Positions 27,190-39,640 of a stretch of DNA of 64,000 bases are shown one piece after another (positions within the stretch are counted from its first letter, which is position 1; every line of letters begins with the position of its first letter). Under the pieces are notes generated by a model. It was not told the origin of the DNA, did not search any database, and was given only the letters and a program-made list of their open reading frames with translations. The translations under genes were made by a program, and so were the position numbers. The stretch is from Acanthacorydalis orientalis (Eukaryota > Arthropoda > Insecta > Megaloptera > Corydalidae): positions 61,948,794 to 62,012,793 of the forward strand of contig CM068313.1 of assembly GCA_034766995.1 (NCBI GenBank), in the 5' to 3' direction.

Positions 27190-27480
27190 AGGCTTACCTT
27201 GATCATTAATCTGGTGTCGTCAAATGCTGTCTGAAGTCTTTCCCAAATTTCTTCTGTAGTTCGGGCATCTCTGATGTGAACGTAGCAGTTACTACTACTT
27301 ACAGCTAGGGTGATCATTGATTTGGCCTTGGTAATCTTCTGGTCTACCTCAGTTCCATTTATACAGTCCCATAAATCATCGTGTTCAAGATAAGCTTGCA
27401 GAGTGAATTTCCAATCGGAGAAATTATAGCGGTCGATTAATTTTTTGATTGCAAGTCGCCAGTTGAGCCCATCGTGTGCT
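27190..27480 (-). pseudogene. copia gag fragment
   Basis: The minus strand reads AIKKLIDRYNFSDWKFTLQA, then YLEHDDLWDCINGTE and VHIRDARTTEEIWERLQ. This is the N-terminal gag domain of copia-type elements (UBN2-like). The peptide resembles the gag of the deleted copia at 44086-44744 (DWKFTIQSYLEHEDLWKC), so the two belong to related lineages. It is distinct from the gag at 49409. Confidence 0.85.
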
Positions 27481-27489
27481 CGTTCTGCC

Positions 27490-30400
27490 CGGTTTCTACA
27501 TCGACTCGTTTCCTTAATATTTATAAAAGTTTTAATGTTTCTTTTGTTGAATTCAGCACATTCCGGTATAGACTCCTCACATACTCGTAATCATGCTGAA
27601 AAATTATTTAAAACAATTTAAAAGAATAACAATTGACAATTTGAAACACAAAATGTCTATGTGAATGAAACATTTTCTTGATATTTATAAAAATTTAAAT
27701 GTTTGTTGATGTCAGCACGTCCCTGTATAGACTACTCACACACTCTTTTTGCCAATGTTTCTTTTATTGAATGTAGGATATCTGTATATATTGCTGACAC
27801 ACTTCTATCATCACACTGGAAAATTATTCAGGACAATTTACAAGGATAACGACACAGAATGTTTCTTTTGTTGAATTCAGCTTTGCTCTCATACTCGTCA
27901 TCACACTGAAACATTTAGAATAGTTTAAAAAAATAACAACTGACAATTTGAAACAGAATATCTGTTGCGAATGAAACATTTTCTTGATATTTATAAAAAT
28001 TTAAATGTTTCACATCCCTTTTCCAATGTTTCTTTTATGGAATATAGGATATCTATATATATTGCTGACACACTCCTATCATCACACTGGAAAATTATTC
28101 AGGACAATTTACAAGGATGACAATTGATAATTTTAGACACAGAATGTCTGTATGAATAAAACTACATTTTCTTGATATTTATAAAAATTTTAATGTTTCT
28201 TTTCTTGAAGTCAGCACATCCTTGTCCGGAGTACTCACTTACTCCTCTAAACACACTGAGGACTCATTTTTCGAAGATAACAATTTACAATTTTAGACAC
28301 AGAATGTCTGCGTGAATGAAACATTTCCTCGATATTTATAGAAACTTTAATGTTTCTTTTGTTGAATTCAGCACATCGCCCTGTATAGACTGCTCACATA
28401 CTTCTTTCATCACACTGGAGAATTATTCAGGATTAATTTTAAAAGGATAACAATTGACAACTTTAGACACAGATGTCTCTGTGTTAATGGAACATTTCTT
28501 CGATATTTATAGAAACTTTAATGTTTCTTTTGTTGAATTCAGCACATCGCCCTGTATAGACTGCCCACATACTTCTTTCATCGCACTGGAGAATTATTCA
28601 GGACAATTTAGAAGGATAACAATTGACAATTTGAAACAGAGAATGTCTCTGCGTGAATGAAACGTTTCCTCGATATTTATAGAAACTTTAATGTTTCTTT
28701 TGTTGAAGTCAGCACATCCTTGCCTAGAGTACTCACTTACTCCTGTAATCACACTGGAGAATTATTCAGGACTAATTTTACAAGGATAACAATTTACAAT
28801 TTTAAACAGAGAATGTCTCTGCGTGAATGAAACGTTTCCTCGATATTTATAGAAACTTTAATGCTTCTTTTGTTGAAGTCAGCACATCGCCCTGTATAGA
28901 CTGCTCACATACTTCTTTCACCACACTGGAGAATTATTCAGGATTAATTTTAAAAGGATAACAATTGACAACTTTAGACACAGATGTCTCTGTGTTAATG
29001 GAACATTTCCTCGATATTTATAGAAACTTGAATGTTTCTTTTGTTGAATTCAGCACGTGCCCCTGTATAGACTGCCCACATACTTCTTTCATCGCACTGG
29101 AGAATTATTCAGGACAATTTAGAAGGATAACAATATACAATTTGAAACAGAGAATGTCTCTGCGTGAATAAAACTTTTCCACGATATTTATAGAAACTTT
29201 AATGTTTCTTTTGTTGAAGTCAGCACATTCTTGCCTAGAGTACTCACTTACTCCTGTAATCACTCTGGAGAATTATTCAGAACTAATTTTACAAGGATAA
29301 CAATTTACAATTTTAAACAGAGAATATCTCTGCGTGAATGAAACTACATTTCCATGATATTTATAAAAACTTGGATGTTTCTTTTGTTGAAGTCAGTACA
29401 TCCTTGCCTAGAGTACTCACTTACTCCTGTAATCACACTCGGGAATTTTGCAAGACTAATTTTACAAGGATAACAATTGACAATTTGAAACAGAGAATGT
29501 CTCTGCGTGAATAAAACGATATGTCCTCGATATTTATAAAAACTTGAATCTTTATTTTGTTGAAGTCAGCACATCCTTGCCTAGAGTACTCACTTACTCC
29601 TGTAATCACACTGGAGAATTATTCAGGACTAATTTTACAGGGATAACAATTTACAATTTTAGACACAGAATGTCTCTGTGTCAATGAAACAACATTTGAT
29701 ATTTTTAAGAACTTTAATGTTTCTTTTGTTGAAGTCACCCCATCCTTGTCTAGAGTACTCACTTACTCCTGAGATCACACTGGAAAATTTTGCAGGACTA
29801 ATTATACAAGGATAACAATTTACAATTTTAAACAGAGAATGTCTCTGCGTGAATGAAACGACATTTCCTTCATATTTATAAAAACTTTAATGTTCTTTTT
29901 GTTGGAGTCAACACATCCTTGTCTAGAGTACTCACGTACTCTCCTCTGTGAACACACTGGTGAATTATGTAGGACTAATTTTTCGAGGATAACAGTTAAC
30001 AATTTTACACACAATGTTTCTGTACGAATGAAACATTTCCTTGATATTTATAAAAAAAAAATGTATCTTTTATTGAATTTAGCACATCAGTATACCGCTG
30101 ACATACTCTTATCTACACAATGTAAAATTATTTAGGACAATTTACATGGATAACATTGACAATTTTAGACACAGAATGTCTGTGTGAATGAAACGACACT
30201 TCTTTGATATTTATAAAAATTTTAATTTTCGTTTGTTGAATTCAGTACATATTCCTTGTATAAACTGCTCACATACTTCTTTCATCACACTGGAGAGTTA
30301 TTCAGGACTAATTTTAAAATAATAACAATTGACAACTTTAGACACAGATGTCTCTGTGTGTATGAAATAGAATTTCCTTGATATTTATAGAAACTTTAAT

Positions 30401-31320
30401 GTTTCTTTTGTTGAATTCAGCACATCCTCGTCTAGACTCACTCGTGTAATCACACTGGGAAATTTTGCAGGACTAATTTTACGAGGATAACAATTTACAA
30501 TTTTGTACACAGAATATCTTCTGTGTGAATGAAACAATATTTCCTTGATATTTATAAAAGAAATAATGTCCCTTTTATTGAATTTAGCACATCTGTATAC
30601 CGCTGACACTCCTGTCTACACACTAAAATTATTTACGACAATTTACAAGGATAACAATTGACAATTTTAGACACAGAATGTCTCTGTGAATGAAACGACA
30701 CTTCGATTTTTATAAAAATTTTATTGTTTCTGATGTTGAATTCGACACATTCCTGTATAAACTGCTCACATACTTTTTTCATCACACTGGGATACTAATC
30801 TGAACTAATTTTACAAGAATAACAATTGACACTTTATAACACAGAAGACCTGTGTGTGAATGAAACAACATTTCCTTGATCATTATAAAAATTTTCATTT
30901 TTCTTTTGTTGAATTCAGCACAATCCTGTCTAGTTGTACTCACTCATCATCACACTGGGGAATTATTCAGAACTAATTTTATAAGGATAACAATTGACAA
31001 TTTTAAACACAGAAGATGTGTGAATGAAACATTTTCATGATGTTTATAAACCAATTAAATTTTCATTTTGTTGAATTCAGTACATCCCTGTAGAAACTGC
31101 TCACACTCTCATTTTTACACTGAGGATATGACCAGGACTATTTTAAAAATGATAACAGTTGACAATTTTAGATACAGAATGTATCTGTGTTGATAGAACA
31201 ATATTTCCTTGACAGTTATAACAATTTATATCTTACTTTTATTGAATTCGACACATTTCTGTCTTTGACTTCTCACTTGCGCTTGTCATCACACACTGAG
31301 ATGTTTACCAGGACTATATG
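27490..31320 (+). repeat. Distal satellite edge, about 170-bp diverged monomers
   Basis: After the copia insertion the satellite resumes in the same orientation. The marker GGATAACAATTGACAATTT and its variants recur about every 170 bp, with recognisable units to about 31320. Several units between 27600 and 28200 are shortened. Short open frames such as 28454-28660 and 28965-29171 only reflect repeat periodicity. The older, shorter monomers flanking a homogeneous core are the usual array-edge pattern. Confidence 0.9.
28370..29390 (+). repeat. Trimeric higher-order repeat, two copies with 511-bp period
   Basis: Three consecutive monomers at about 28370-28880 are repeated at about 28881-29390 with an offset of 511 bp. 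Each trimer copy matches the other more closely than neighbouring monomers match one another. Position-specific variants recur, such as CAGATGTCTCTGTGTTAATG and TTTAGAAGGATAACAAT. This is a local multi-monomer duplication within the satellite edge. Confidence 0.8.
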
Positions 31321-31499
31321 GTACGATGTTTTACCACGATACTTTTTTTTAAAAAAAAGGAAATGCCCTAAAATATTCTTGAATAAAATATTATTACTAT
31401 TAATATACAGATATCTATCATTTTATACATAAAAGTCATACTCTGTTACATTAGGGAAAATACTGCACACATGCATTATATTTAATGATTTTGAAACGT

Positions 31500-32800
31500 C
31501 TGTTCAAAGTTTATTAAAAATAGAATAAGTTTATCCGCATTTATCTATCTCATATAACATTTATTTTTGTGTAGAAGAAACAATTCAATAGATGATGTTC
31601 TGTATTATTTAAAGTTATGTGACTTCTACTTATTGAAATGCAGTAATAATTTCATTATTATACGGCAATTAATACGGGAAGAGAGAAAATACGTGGAGAT
31701 TATTATCAGAATTAGTATATTCTAGATACATTTTTGCTTTTTATAATTATTTAATCTCACCTACATTCGATACCCTACGTCACTTTTTCGAAATGTTATT
31801 TATTTGTAATTTAGAAAAATATTTGAATTATATTGATTGGATTTCAATCAGATATCTGCCTGAATGTTTGTTAAAAAATGGATATTTCCTTAGTTATTTT
31901 TCCAATTTATTCCATTAAGTTTGTCTTCGAATTTGAAAAGAATGATTTGTTTTTGTCTACAAACTTTATTTAAAAACGTTGTATTGTGCAAGATTCAAGC
32001 CCAGGATGTGATAATGATTATAATATTTACTTTATTATATTTTCCTCATCAAGTTATGTACGACAGGATTACAATATAAATCTGTTACATGTTTAAAGTT
32101 TGTAAACATTGCTTCGTCAAAGTGCGTATGCAAATGTTGCAAACATTAAAAAATATTTCTTCTTAATAAGCTAAAGGTAAGTGCCGAGCCATCAAATTAC
32201 TTATATTTTCGTCATAACATTTTTATATTTAAAAATCAAGTTTAGTGTAAGATACCTTAGTATTTGTAACACACAACAAATAATACATAAATTCATGGAC
32301 AGTTTTATTTGTTCGTCTTTCTTAGCATTTACCTGTTTGAATGATGTCTAACAGCAGGTATATCTTTTGAATACTTGTTTGGAAATTCCATATTGTAGAT
32401 TGAACTAATTGTACTGCACTTATATTATAGGTGTTTTATTATTATATCCTAGTCCTTTACTTCAAATAGTTTGATTCCTTTATTAACATGACAAATGGAT
32501 GAATTTTAAATGCCATTATGTTTTAATCTTATTACAAGGTAAATCGCATTAAAAACCAATGTTACACTCGTGTTTCATGTTTATATATTAATTGTAAATA
32601 TCTCCTGTGTTAAACTTAATGCTATATTTCTCTTATATATTATTTATCTACAGAAATGTTATGATTTTTGGTCTTTCTCGTGAAAAAGTAGTTATTCAAA
32701 TCTAATTATGTATGAAGAAATATTTAAATTAGCGTTATTTATATGAATACTTTCTAATTGTAATAGATCTGTTACTCTAACCTTTTCATATAATATTTGA
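31500..32800 (+). repeat. Left arm of large imperfect inverted repeat
   Basis: This arm reads as the reverse complement of about 37450-38900. Matching landmarks include TTTTTGGTCTTTCTCGTGAA (about 32667) against the complement near 37580, GATATACCTGCTGTTAGACA-type sequence against 32340-32360, and CTCACCTACATTCGATA (31756) against its complement near 38565. Identity is high over 31975-32720 and weaker at both ends. No coding content is recognised. Confidence 0.8.
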
Positions 32801-33006
32801 TTACATATGTTCCAATTTATTTGTCAATCTAAACAGATTAAAAAACTAAACAGTTAATGAAAAGTAGATACAGAGTTAGAGCACGCATCCGCACGTTCGG
32901 CTTTCGCTGTATCAGATATTCTCGTTCCAACGAAATCCGAAAATATTAAATGAAAAATTACGGAAATAAACCAATTTCAAAAAAATAAACGTAAAACTGT
33001 ATTTAT

Positions 33007-33486
33007 CCCATTCACTGCCGGGAAAATTAAGCACGTCTTGCCCTGGATTCCAAATGTTTATTTTAGAAAAAATCGCGAAATTTCTTAAAATTCAATATTA
33101 ACTAATTGCAAATATAGTATTTGAGTGGCATTAATAATGTTTTGAAAAAAACGCTAAGATATCTTAAAATTTTTAATGAAATTTTTAAAATATCTTGAAA
33201 TTTTTATACTTAGTGCCGACTACGAGATTTCTCCTAATGTCTATTTCATAAAGCTTTCCATACAAAAAAATTATTTTCATTTTGTTTCATTCTGCAATAA
33301 TCGTCATCTAACAAATCCCCTCTGGCGACAATCAGTAATACAGATGTATAATGACCCTTACGGGAAAACCCCATACAGAAAATCATCAGAAAACCCCAAA
33401 CTTATCGCACAAATTGAGATATCTCGTAGCCGGAGTCTCGGTACAAACCCTTACTACGAAATACCTCATAGATGGTAGCGAATGAG
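33007..33486. mobile_element. Putative piggyBac-like MITE
   Basis: A 480-bp segment begins CCCATTCACTGCC and ends GGTAGCGAATGAG. The ends are imperfect inverted repeats. The right end is followed by TTAA (33487-33490) and the left is preceded by TTAT, a one-base change from TTAA. This suggests a non-autonomous piggyBac-type element. The open frame at 33176-33478 resembles nothing I know. Confidence 0.45.
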
Positions 33487-33884
33487 TTAAACTGCGTACA
33501 AGATATTTTTTATTACTCTAACGTTCTTCGACAGTTAAGTTAAAACGTCAAAATAACGTTGATTTGAGAGAGAGATATAAAGAGGACGTAGAACAAACAT
33601 AATAATGCATTTAATGATTATTTAATGTCGGTAATGTCCAACTGCGACTAATTTATCAGTTAAACTTTATTATAAATATGTAAGAGAAAAACGATTTATA
33701 TGTGAGTTTGCCACCATCGGCGGATAGGTCTTGGAACGTTAGATGTCCCGTGGGTACGGAAGGACTACTGCACTATTAAATATAAAATAATTATAAAAAT
33801 AATAGTATAAGAATAAAACTTATAATACGAGTATTGGCATTTTTTTTCAATTTTTAATAGTAATAAACATGTTTATAATAATGT

Positions 33885-33929
<45 letters not shown>

Positions 33930-33930
<1 letters not shown>

Positions 33931-34846
33931 TAAGGTATTGGTTTTGAAGCAAATACAAGGGTTTTGTTACTTATTTTACTTCCATTACAATGACCATTTT
34001 AAAAGTAGACTATATTTCGTATTCCCAGAAATATAAACACATGTCTAAAACATTCAATGCTCGATGGGACAAATCTAAATCTGTCCGAACGACCATACTT
34101 TATTGCCGCACTGTAGGTAACTGAAAAATTCTAGGAAAAACAGGCACCCGTTTTTACAATACAATTCTCTTTTCACCTCACTAAAGGTTACCATTTTTTT
34201 CTGATTAGAAAAATTCGAACATGATTATTGATCATATTTGTTTCTTGCCTAATGAAACTCAAAGTCTAAGAAACAAAAAAATAGACCTGTATGTATGTGA
34301 ATATTTATTTCTCACTTACAATTTTTTGTCTTCTTTGTCACTTTTCTTCTTTTGTCTTCTTTGTAACATTTCATTATTTCATTCCGATTAATTTCCATAC
34401 TATTTATGTAACAAATAACTCTTTAAAAAAAGCGCCACTAGCTGTGACCCTGTTAAAGAAGAATTTAAGTAATATGCTAGGACGTTAGGATCAGGTATCG
34501 GGATTTTGTTATTGATTTTACTGCCGTTGCAGATAATATATGGGAAATACGCTGTAATTCATTTCTAAGAAATGTAAACACATCAAAAATATTCCCAATC
34601 GATGCTCGATTGAGACAAATGTAAATCTGCCCGAACGACCATCATTTATTATTCCATTGTAAATAATATTGCATTCTAGGAAGAATAGACATCTGTTTTT
34701 ACAATAGAATTCTCTTTTCTGAGTATGATTATTGATCATTTTTGTTTCTTGCTTCATGAAACTCACTGAAGTCTAAGAAACAAAAAATAAACCTGCTTAT
34801 GTATGTACGTGTGTGTATGTATGTGTATATATATAAATATATATAC

Positions 34847-34902
<56 letters not shown>

Positions 34903-35563
34903 ATGTATGGGCGTATGTGTATACCTGCTTATCATATATAAATTTTTGTCTTCTTTGTTATTCCATTCCGACATTTTCTTATTTCATTCTGATGAATTTT
35001 CATACTATTTATGTAACAATTAACTCTGGAAAAAGCGCCACAAGCTTCAGTCCTATTAAGAGGCATCTAGGTAACACGCAGGAACGTTTGGAGCAGGCAT
35101 CGAGGTTTTGTTATTGATTTTACTTCCCATGCAACTAATGCATAGGAAATACACTGTAATTCACTTTCTAAGAAATGTAAACACTTATCTAAAATATTCA
35201 CAAATAATTCCCCTCCCCCATGACAAAAGTTAAAAATTGTCAGAAGTGAGCATCGTTTATTACCGCACCTTAGAAACTTAACAAACTAAAAACTTAAGTA
35301 AAAAAATTCTTGGAAGATCAGACATCCGTTCTTCCAGATCAAGATTCCTTTCACAGCATAAACTTGATTGCTCCAAACAAATGTTCATGTATTAACAATT
35401 AATCACTTCTGTTTATTGCTCATATTGAACATAATGGTGAAGAAACATAAAAAAATCTAAAATTTTAAAGATTAAAAACCATACAAATTTTAATCATTCA
35501 TATATATATATATATATACACATACATATATATATACACATCCATACATGTATATATATATAT

Positions 35564-35618
<55 letters not shown>

Positions 35619-35640
35619 GACAATAATATTCGAATGATCA
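33930..35640 (+). repeat. Three tandem copies of a 0.55-0.6 kb AT-rich repeat with (TA)n
   Basis: Three units start near 33936, 34494 and 35097. Each opens with GGGTTTTGTTA or a variant and TTTTACTTCC, continues with AAATGTAAACAC and, in the first two, a shared AACGACCAT block and CTAAGAAACAAAAAAT. Units 2 and 3 carry long TA tracts at 34852-34891 and 35500-35615, and a shorter tract at 33887-33922 precedes unit 1. The unit end (GTAACTC...AAAGAG) also recurs near 37240-37270, linking this family to the palindrome at 36690-37450. Confidence 0.65.
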
Positions 35641-35814
35641 GTTAAATGTAACAGAAAATTAAACAAATTTCGAACTTTCAATTTTAAGAGGCTTTTAAAT
35701 TACATATTTTTTTTATTTGGTTATGATAGATATATGAAGCTTCAATTTACGGGTATATTTAATCGAATCGTTACTGTTTTTTTGCAGCGCGTACCCGTTT
35801 TTTAACTTTTATTT

Positions 35815-36142
35815 CAATTCATGAAATAAAATGCTTAAACTCAATGTCTATAACAGTTGACAGATAAAATTAATGTGCCTTAGTAAATAAGTAAGGTTAT
35901 ATTTAAAATTTCTGACTACACTTGTATTATTAGTAATCAAAAAATATTTCCGAAACGTCTTCTTTTCATTAGATTACATTTAGAATGACGAGACGTTGTT
36001 TTTAAGAAATTATAATTGTAATTATTAAGAGTATTATATCGGAAAAACTGTTTTTAATTCTTAAATACAAACGGGAAGTGTTCTCTCTCGGGATAAATTT
36101 GATTACAACATCTGTGAAAATTGTACTGCATATGTATGTATG

Positions 36143-36230
<88 letters not shown>

Positions 36231-36690
36231 TATGCAATGTAAAAGTCGTTGATACATTGACAAATATCAAAATGATTATTTTATTTGTCAATATACCAAT
36301 AGCTGAGTATATAAATTAAGATTACAGTACTACATAAACTATTTTAAGGAAATGGATTATTTTTATAATATGCACGAACAATTTTCACAGATGTTGTAAT
36401 CAAATTTATCCTGAGAGAATACTTTTCCCGTTTGTATTTAAGAATTAAACAGTTTTTCGATATAATACTCTTAATAATTAAAATTTCTTAAAAACAACGT
36501 CTCGTTATTCTAAACGTAATCTAATGGAAACAAGACATTTCGAAAATATTTTTTCATTACTAATTACACTAGTATGGTTTAGATATTTTGAATATAATCG
36601 TACTTAGTTACTAACACCCATTAATATGTCGGTCAATTTTTATAGACATTGTGTCTAAGTTTAAGAATTCTGTTTCGTGGATTGAAACAG
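35815..36690. repeat. Palindrome 1 around a (TA)n core
   Basis: 35941-36125 is the imperfect reverse complement of 36371-36557. Shared blocks include ACATCTGTGAAAATTGT against ACAATTTTCACAGATGT, and AAACGGGAAGTGTTCTCTCT against its complement. Similarity extends outward to about 35815 and 36690. The centre holds a TA tract at 36144-36228 plus about 130 bp of unique DNA. No gene is present. Confidence 0.8.
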
Positions 36691-36968
36691 AATACTTAAA
36701 TCTATATGCCCCACTGATTTAGACTTTTTACTGTAAAAGATATTCATTATTTTTCAAGAAAGGGTTATAAGAATCAGTCAGCTAAAGTGTCATTATTGAA
36801 TTTTCCGCCTAAAACCGCTCGAACAGGATTTTGGAGCTTTTAATGCCCACAGATGACACTTACATAAATTAAGCAAGTGTTACATTTTTTAATAATTCAA
36901 TTAGTACAAAACTAATATAGCAAACAATCGGATTGAAATAGTGAAGTGTTCGAGATACATAATTATTC

Positions 36969-37015
<47 letters not shown>

Positions 37016-37450
37016 TATATACAGATAGATATATATGCATATATGTATGTATATATATACATATATATGTATATATATATATATATGGGTGTATATATAT
37101 ATATATATATATATATGTGTACACACACACACACACATGTATAAATATATGAATATATATCATGTATCTCAAACAATTCACTATTTCATTCCAATTGTTT
37201 ACTATATTATTTTTATACTAATTGAATTATTAAAAAAATGTAACTCTTGCTTAAATCTTATTAAAGAGCACATGCTAGTGCCATCTGTGGACATTAAAAA
37301 CTCCAAAAATCCTGTTCGAGGGATTTCAGGCGAAAAATTCAATAGTGATACATTAGTTGACTGATACTCATAAACTTTTTTTTTTAAAAAAAACAGTATC
37401 TTTTACAGAAAGAAATCTTAATGAGTATCATATAGATTTGAGAATAAATA
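36690..37450. repeat. Palindrome 2 around a (TA)n core
   Basis: 36734-36965 is the imperfect reverse complement of about 37145-37410. Landmarks are GAACAGGATTTTGGAGCTTT against AAAACTCCAAAAATCCTGTT, and TTTAGACTTTTTACTGTAAA against the sequence near 37400. The middle, 36966-37136, is a mixed TA/CA tract. It abuts palindrome 1 on the left and the right arm of the large inverted repeat on the right. Confidence 0.8.
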
Positions 37451-38900
37451 AAATAATATTCAAGAGACTTACATTAAGAGTATGAAAAAGTAATATGGAA
37501 AATTACTTCTAACGGGTCAATATGAATAACGATAATTTAAATATTTCTTCATACATGATTTGAATAACTACTCTTTCACGAGAAAGACCAAAAATCATAA
37601 CATTTCTGTAGATAAATAATATATAAGAGAAATATAGCAATAAGTTTAACATAACAGATATTTAAAATTTATACATAAACATGAAACATGAGTATAACAT
37701 TGGTTTTTAATACGATTTACCTTGTAATAAGATTAAAACATAATGGCATTTAAAATTCATTCGTCTACATCGTGTTAACAATATAAGTGATTAATGTTAT
37801 CCGTAAAACTAAATGTTAATAAAGTGAATCAAACTATTTGAAGTAAACGCCTAGGATATAATAATACAAACACCTATAACATAAGTGCAGTACAATTAGT
37901 TCAATGTACAATATGGAATTTCCAAACAAGTATTCAGAAGATATACCTGCTGTTAGACATCATTCAAACAGGTAAATGCTAAGAAAGAGAAACAAATAAA
38001 ACTGTACATGAAATTATGTATTATTTGTTGTGTGTTACAAGTACTAAGGTATCTTACACTAAACTTGATTTTTAAATATAAAAATGTTATAACGAAAATA
38101 TAGTAAGTAATTTGATAGCTCGGCACTTACCTTTAGCTTATTAAGAAGAAATATTTTTTAATGTTTATAACATTTGCATACGCACTTTGACGAAGCAATG
38201 TTTACAAACTCAAAACATGTAACAGATTTAAATTGTAATCCTGCCGTACATAACTTGAGCAGGAAAATATAATAAAGTAAATATTATAATCATTATCACA
38301 CTCTGTACTTGAACCTTGCACACTACACCCGTTTACAAATAAAATGTGTAAATAATAACCAATTTTTTTACAAATCACCGAAATCTCAAATGTGGAAACA
38401 AATTTGGGAAGTGAAATAAAATGAAAAAAAAACTAGGGAAACGTTGCTTTCCCGCCAATAACAGTCTGAGAGATACCTGATCGAAATCTAATCAATATAT
38501 TTCAAGTAATTACCTAATTTATAGATAAAAGACCTTGTTCCGAGAAAGTGTCATAAAGTATCTCCAGTGTAGGTGAGATTAAATGATGATATATATAGTA
38601 AAAATACCTACTTAGAATATACTTATTTAGATAATGAGCACTACGTACTTTCTCTGTTTTACCGCATTAATTATATAATAAATTGTTATCGTACTTATTT
38701 CAATAAATAACAAAAAAGCACACATACACATAAGCAATTCGTAGTATAACATGAAAATTTTTCTTCTTTTTTTTTGAAAAAGTTCATAAAAATTAACATA
38801 ACAAAAGACAATGTGAAAATTTGTAACAAATTTCTGTACTCTAATCTTTAGTGAATATAATATTTTAAATAAATGTCATCAGTTTTACACTGAATTCGTA
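37450..38900 (-). repeat. Right arm of large imperfect inverted repeat
   Basis: Reverse-complement partner of 31500-32800, separated from it by about 4.6 kb that holds the MITE, the tandem units and the two palindromes. Colinear matches run from GAAATATTTAAATT (complement near 37545) out to the ACTTATTTCAATAA block near 38695. Indels are frequent, so this is an old duplication. Confidence 0.8.
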
Positions 38901-39640
38901 TACATCTCTTTTGGTTTATACCATGAGAGAGCTACATACACATGTGACTAATGTTAATCATTAGTATATATATTATTTCTTTAATATATATATATATATA
39001 TAAACATGTAACAAAAACATCCTGTTGAGGTCATTATTTAGGATAAGAAAATGTATATAAAGCTGAATTGGAAACAATAAGGTCTCTGATACTATTAAAA
39101 TAGTTTTTGACTCAAATCCTCTCGAGTGATTTGTTGTTTTTAACAAATTATTAATTATTATTTAAAACAAAATTGGCACCAAATCGTATTGAACGTGGGT
39201 CAAACTACACTATGCTTCGATTTTCAGGGAATTCATTACCATATATCATAGACAAAAACTTTTTTATACATTTAGTGGTTTCTTACCCCTTTTGTTTAAT
39301 TCCTATCTACGGATGTACGTATGTAACTTTCAAAACATATGTAATTGGTGTATTTTTGTAAGAAAATAATATCACTATATCTTACTGGTCCCCTGAACTT
39401 AACAAAAAAAAATAGACAAATACATACTATCTGAATTAATATTAAATAAAAAATAGTTCGAATTGAATTTAACTTCATTTCGAAGAAAAAAATATATCGA
39501 TTTGTTTTAATGTTATTTATAAAAACAAAATAAATAATTTTATGCAACAGCGCATTAAAAATTATAACAAGCGTGAGTACAACCTAGTTTACTGATTGAT
39601 GGTGAATCATAATTTTCAACGAATAATATCTACAGTATAA
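38901..39640. other. AT-rich intergenic sequence
   Basis: No domain-like frame is visible. A short (TA)n tract lies near 38980-39003. Confidence 0.6.

Larger units (their letters stand above)
24490..27490 (-). mobile_element. Decayed copia (Ty1-type) retrotransposon inside the satellite
   Basis: A complete gag-to-RNase H order is readable on the minus strand in short frames: gag (27480-27190), a degenerate zinc knuckle (about 26880-26850), protease (about 26740-26690), pre-integrase (26591-26283), integrase (25971-25777), reverse transcriptase (25320-24930) and RNase H (24750-24529). Satellite monomers flank it on both sides in the same orientation, so it inserted into an existing array. I could not recognise LTRs. 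The gag start lies only some tens of bases from the satellite, so the 5' end has been lost. Many stops and frameshifts mark it as old. Confidence 0.85.

Noticed and set aside
28454..29171. Two similar 68-residue open frames 511 bp apart as a duplicated gene
   Set aside because: They lie entirely within satellite monomers and their similarity is the higher-order repeat.
28440..31030. GGATAACAATT in many edge monomers, identical to part of the lac operator
   Set aside because: It is a chance 11-bp match fixed by repeat amplification; the core form is GGATAACAGTT.
6501..31320. Direct repeats at regular spacing, as in a CRISPR array
   Set aside because: The whole 182-bp unit is repeated with no unique spacers, and the context is eukaryotic transposon-rich DNA. 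It is a satellite.
34729..37364. Open frames encoding long Ile-Tyr runs
   Set aside because: They are translations of (TA)n tracts on both strands.
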